A DNA stretch of 64,000 bases from the NCBI RefSeq assembly GCF_026914185.1, contig NC_070568.1, forward strand, positions 4,546,001-4,610,000, written 5' to 3'. The stretch comes from Puccinia triticina (Eukaryota > Basidiomycota > Pucciniomycetes > Pucciniales > Pucciniaceae). Positions 62,359-64,000 of the stretch are shown one piece after another. The position numbers and the translations under genes are program-made. A model generated the notes under the pieces. That model made no database searches and had not been told where the DNA came from. It saw only the letters and a program-made list of their open reading frames with translations. Each line of letters starts with the position of its first letter. Position 1 is the first letter of the stretch.

Positions 62359-63449
62359 TCATCTTCGCTGCTTCTTTACCCTGAGACCAACACAAACGTT
62401 CTTGATACCCCCCAGCATTTCCCAACAACTCACCCTCAATGACTCCATCTCCGTGACCTCTGAGTTCGCCAAGAAGTCTGCTTTATGATCCTTGTGGGTA
62501 ATGAAGCCTTGTGCTGCCTTTAGAGCGTTGAAACCCGCTTGTTGTAGCCGGTCAATGATGATGTCGACTTCTTCTCGTGGTAGGGACTGGACAACCGATA
62601 TTCCGGGCATGTCGACTTCTCTTGACTTTGGCGCCTTTGGGCATCGTACAACAACGGACTGTCGGATACTTTCGGAGGCCCTCCTGAATGTCCACATCCA
62701 CTCCGGAGAGGTTTTTTTGGCGATCATCCGCCGGTTCTCAATGAATTTGAGTAAATCAATTGTTTGCTGCAAGGCGTCGAGGGCGGAAGCAGACAGATTT
62801 GTGAGGTGCCGGAGTACTTCGTCGGGGTTCAAAAGCGGTCCACTGCTGGGAACCGGAGTGGGGATTACCGGGCAGATGGGTTTCTTTGCCAACGATTGAA
62901 GAAACAAAGCAAAATCTTCGTCGTTCATCAGTGGCTCGTCAACTTCAGTGTCTTCTGCGCTCGGCTCCGGTCCATCACGCGAGGACTGAGGCTCGTTGAT
63001 TTGGCGCTTCTTTGATCGTTCGGTCGTTTGCCCGCCGGTTGGAGCTGTGTTGCCCGGACCATTCGGTGGCAGCTCCCGACGGAATGATCCATCAGGGGCC
63101 CAGTCGTCGAGGTTCATGCGCGGCTGGGGAGGTGGTGATGCCCGCTCGACAAACTCGGTGGCGTTCTCGACCACAAGCAGCTTGTAGTGCTTGGCGAGGT
63201 AGAACATGTGCTTGCAGGCGCTACCGTACTGCACAAAATATTCGCACGTACAGCTTTGAATTCGTCCCAGCTCATCTTCGTCTCGTAGTATGTACTGCAC
63301 CATGTAGGCTTTGGTTGCAGGGGATGTGAACGAAAAAATACAGAACTATAGAACAGTAGCCGAATAAGTCAGCAAGTGTACGCGTGTGTCTCGCTAAGCA
63401 AGCAAACCACGCGAAGAGACATACATACATGAGTGGGAGTCTGCCTGAC
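62359..63449 (-). pseudogene. Inverted truncated MULE 3' half
   Basis: Identical in protein to the last exon of the MULE gene at 60148-61097, from YILRDEDELGRIQ and the SWIM finger to KKQRR. It also carries the intron and the last bases of exon 4 up to 63449. It lacks the catalytic core and a promoter, so it is not a functional gene unless read from the adjoining element. Confidence 0.9.
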
Positions 63450-63919
63450 TGGCCTGGTTACGGGACTTGTTGTTGCTAGTTTCGGCAACGCGCTTGGTAG
63501 TACGAGTTGCGGATCTCCTCGACCGAGTCAATGTGAGCTTTGGACAGCAGGTAGGACTGGATAGGTTCCCAGCTCTGTTGGAACACCTGATAATCTGTTT
63601 CTGACGCGACTCCTCCTCTGGACGACCATTCTTGGACGAGAGAGCTCAAGTCTCGAGTCGTAAACCGTGCGGTGTCCACTTGACCCCAATAAGCAACCAT
63701 CGCCGCCTTCAGCTTAGTCCAATCGGGGGGGCTGAAGCCATCCAAGGTCTCGAGGACGTCCAGTAGATCGTCATTGGCTAGGAACAGACGGATTTGTTTC
63801 GCCATATCCAGCTCAGTCGCCTCATCTAGTCCGGCCACTATCTTGTAGGTCTCTATAAAGCGCTCGACCTTGGTCCCGTCAAAGCAAAGGCGCTTGTTTG
63901 GCGACTTAATCTTGACCAT
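63450..63919 (-). pseudogene. Gypsy gag N-terminal region
   Basis: 147 residues on the minus strand, starting MVKIKSPNKRLCFDGTKVER, then FIETYKIVAGLDEATELDMAK, DDLLDVLETLDGFSPPDWTK and YQVFQQSWEPIQSYLLSKAH, ending ARCRN-stop at 63476. The fold is the retroviral-type capsid N-terminal half. The frame stops where the duplicated junction begins, so it is truncated. The family resembles the gag at 51231 (KFSEAEVERFIDRFKG) but is clearly a different lineage. Confidence 0.82.
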
Positions 63920-64000
63920 CCTGGCGTCGTCACTACAGTAAATAGAACGCGAATCGGATGGGGGCGGCTCACAGCGTGGCGATAATGCTTTGACAACGAC
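63920..64000. other. Window edge, no call
   Basis: Sequence upstream of the gag start; too short to interpret. Confidence 0.4.

Larger units (their letters stand above)
60007..63449. repeat. 1.56-kb near-perfect inverted duplication
   Basis: Arms 60007-61570 and 61886-63449 are mirror images around 61728, differing by only a few bases, for example the G/C change in CCCAGTCATG against CCCACTCATG. The spacer, 61571-61885, is a Gypsy gag fragment that recurs just outside the right arm from 63455. The left arm starts inside MULE exon 4, so the right arm is a truncated inverted copy of the gene's end. Confidence 0.93.

Noticed and set aside
60007..63449. Arms as the long terminal inverted repeats of the MULE
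   Set aside because: The left arm begins inside exon 4 and contains most of the coding 3' half; real MULE termini flank the gene.

Overview
The window looks like the genome of a filamentous basidiomycete, most likely a rust fungus (Pucciniales). The host genes have several short GT-AG introns (about 50-115 bp). Two encode small secreted proteins. The rest is dense, nested transposon debris: Ty3/Gypsy, Ty1/Copia, LINE, PIF/Harbinger, hAT, MULE, Helitron, and a helicase-plus-transposase element. Assignment to the rusts is inference from gene style and repeat content. No species marker was recognised.

Layout. 0-9 kb: decayed elements, namely a LINE ORF1 scrap, a Harbinger transposase with only TGA stops, a CACTA-like element holding a Gypsy fragment, and a hAT element with an exact 8-bp target duplication. 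9.2-14.2 kb: two host genes on the minus strand, a signal-peptide/GPI-type protein and a WDR70-like WD40 protein. 14.3-20.4 kb: a compact unit of two convergent genes, a RecQ-like helicase and a DUF6589-type protein, between short inverted hairpin ends and a possible TGCA target duplication. 20.5-30.2 kb: Copia remnant, then a degenerate chromodomain Gypsy element on the minus strand, joined to a satellite of about 174 bp. 30.7-38 kb: palindromic arrays, a long-arm foldback element, two Helitron 3' ends and a second CACTA-like copy. 38-44 kb: Gypsy gag/protease pseudogene split by a 506-bp insertion, a hAT element filled with a 47-bp palindromic array, and a Copia integrase scrap. 44.4-46.2 kb: a five-exon secreted-protein gene and an intron-containing tRNA-Arg. 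47.9-48.8 kb: solo LTR with target duplication. 50.4-57.3 kb: rearranged Gypsy element with near-intact gag-protease and pol reading frames. 58-64 kb: a five-exon MULE transposase gene whose 3' half is repeated as a near-perfect inverted copy around a Gypsy gag fragment.

Functional reading. The cell's own genes here are WDR70, two secreted proteins and a tRNA. Everything else is mobile DNA. The most interesting system is the RecQ-like helicase plus DUF6589 unit, which reads as a self-contained DNA transposon abutting the 5' end of WDR70. Next are three unrelated tandem arrays (30.8, 32.8 and 41.3 kb) that share one design: a 46-47 bp unit made of two different palindromes, each sitting in a terminal-inverted-repeat element. 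Splice models were built by eye from GT-AG sites, frame continuity and family motifs, without any search.
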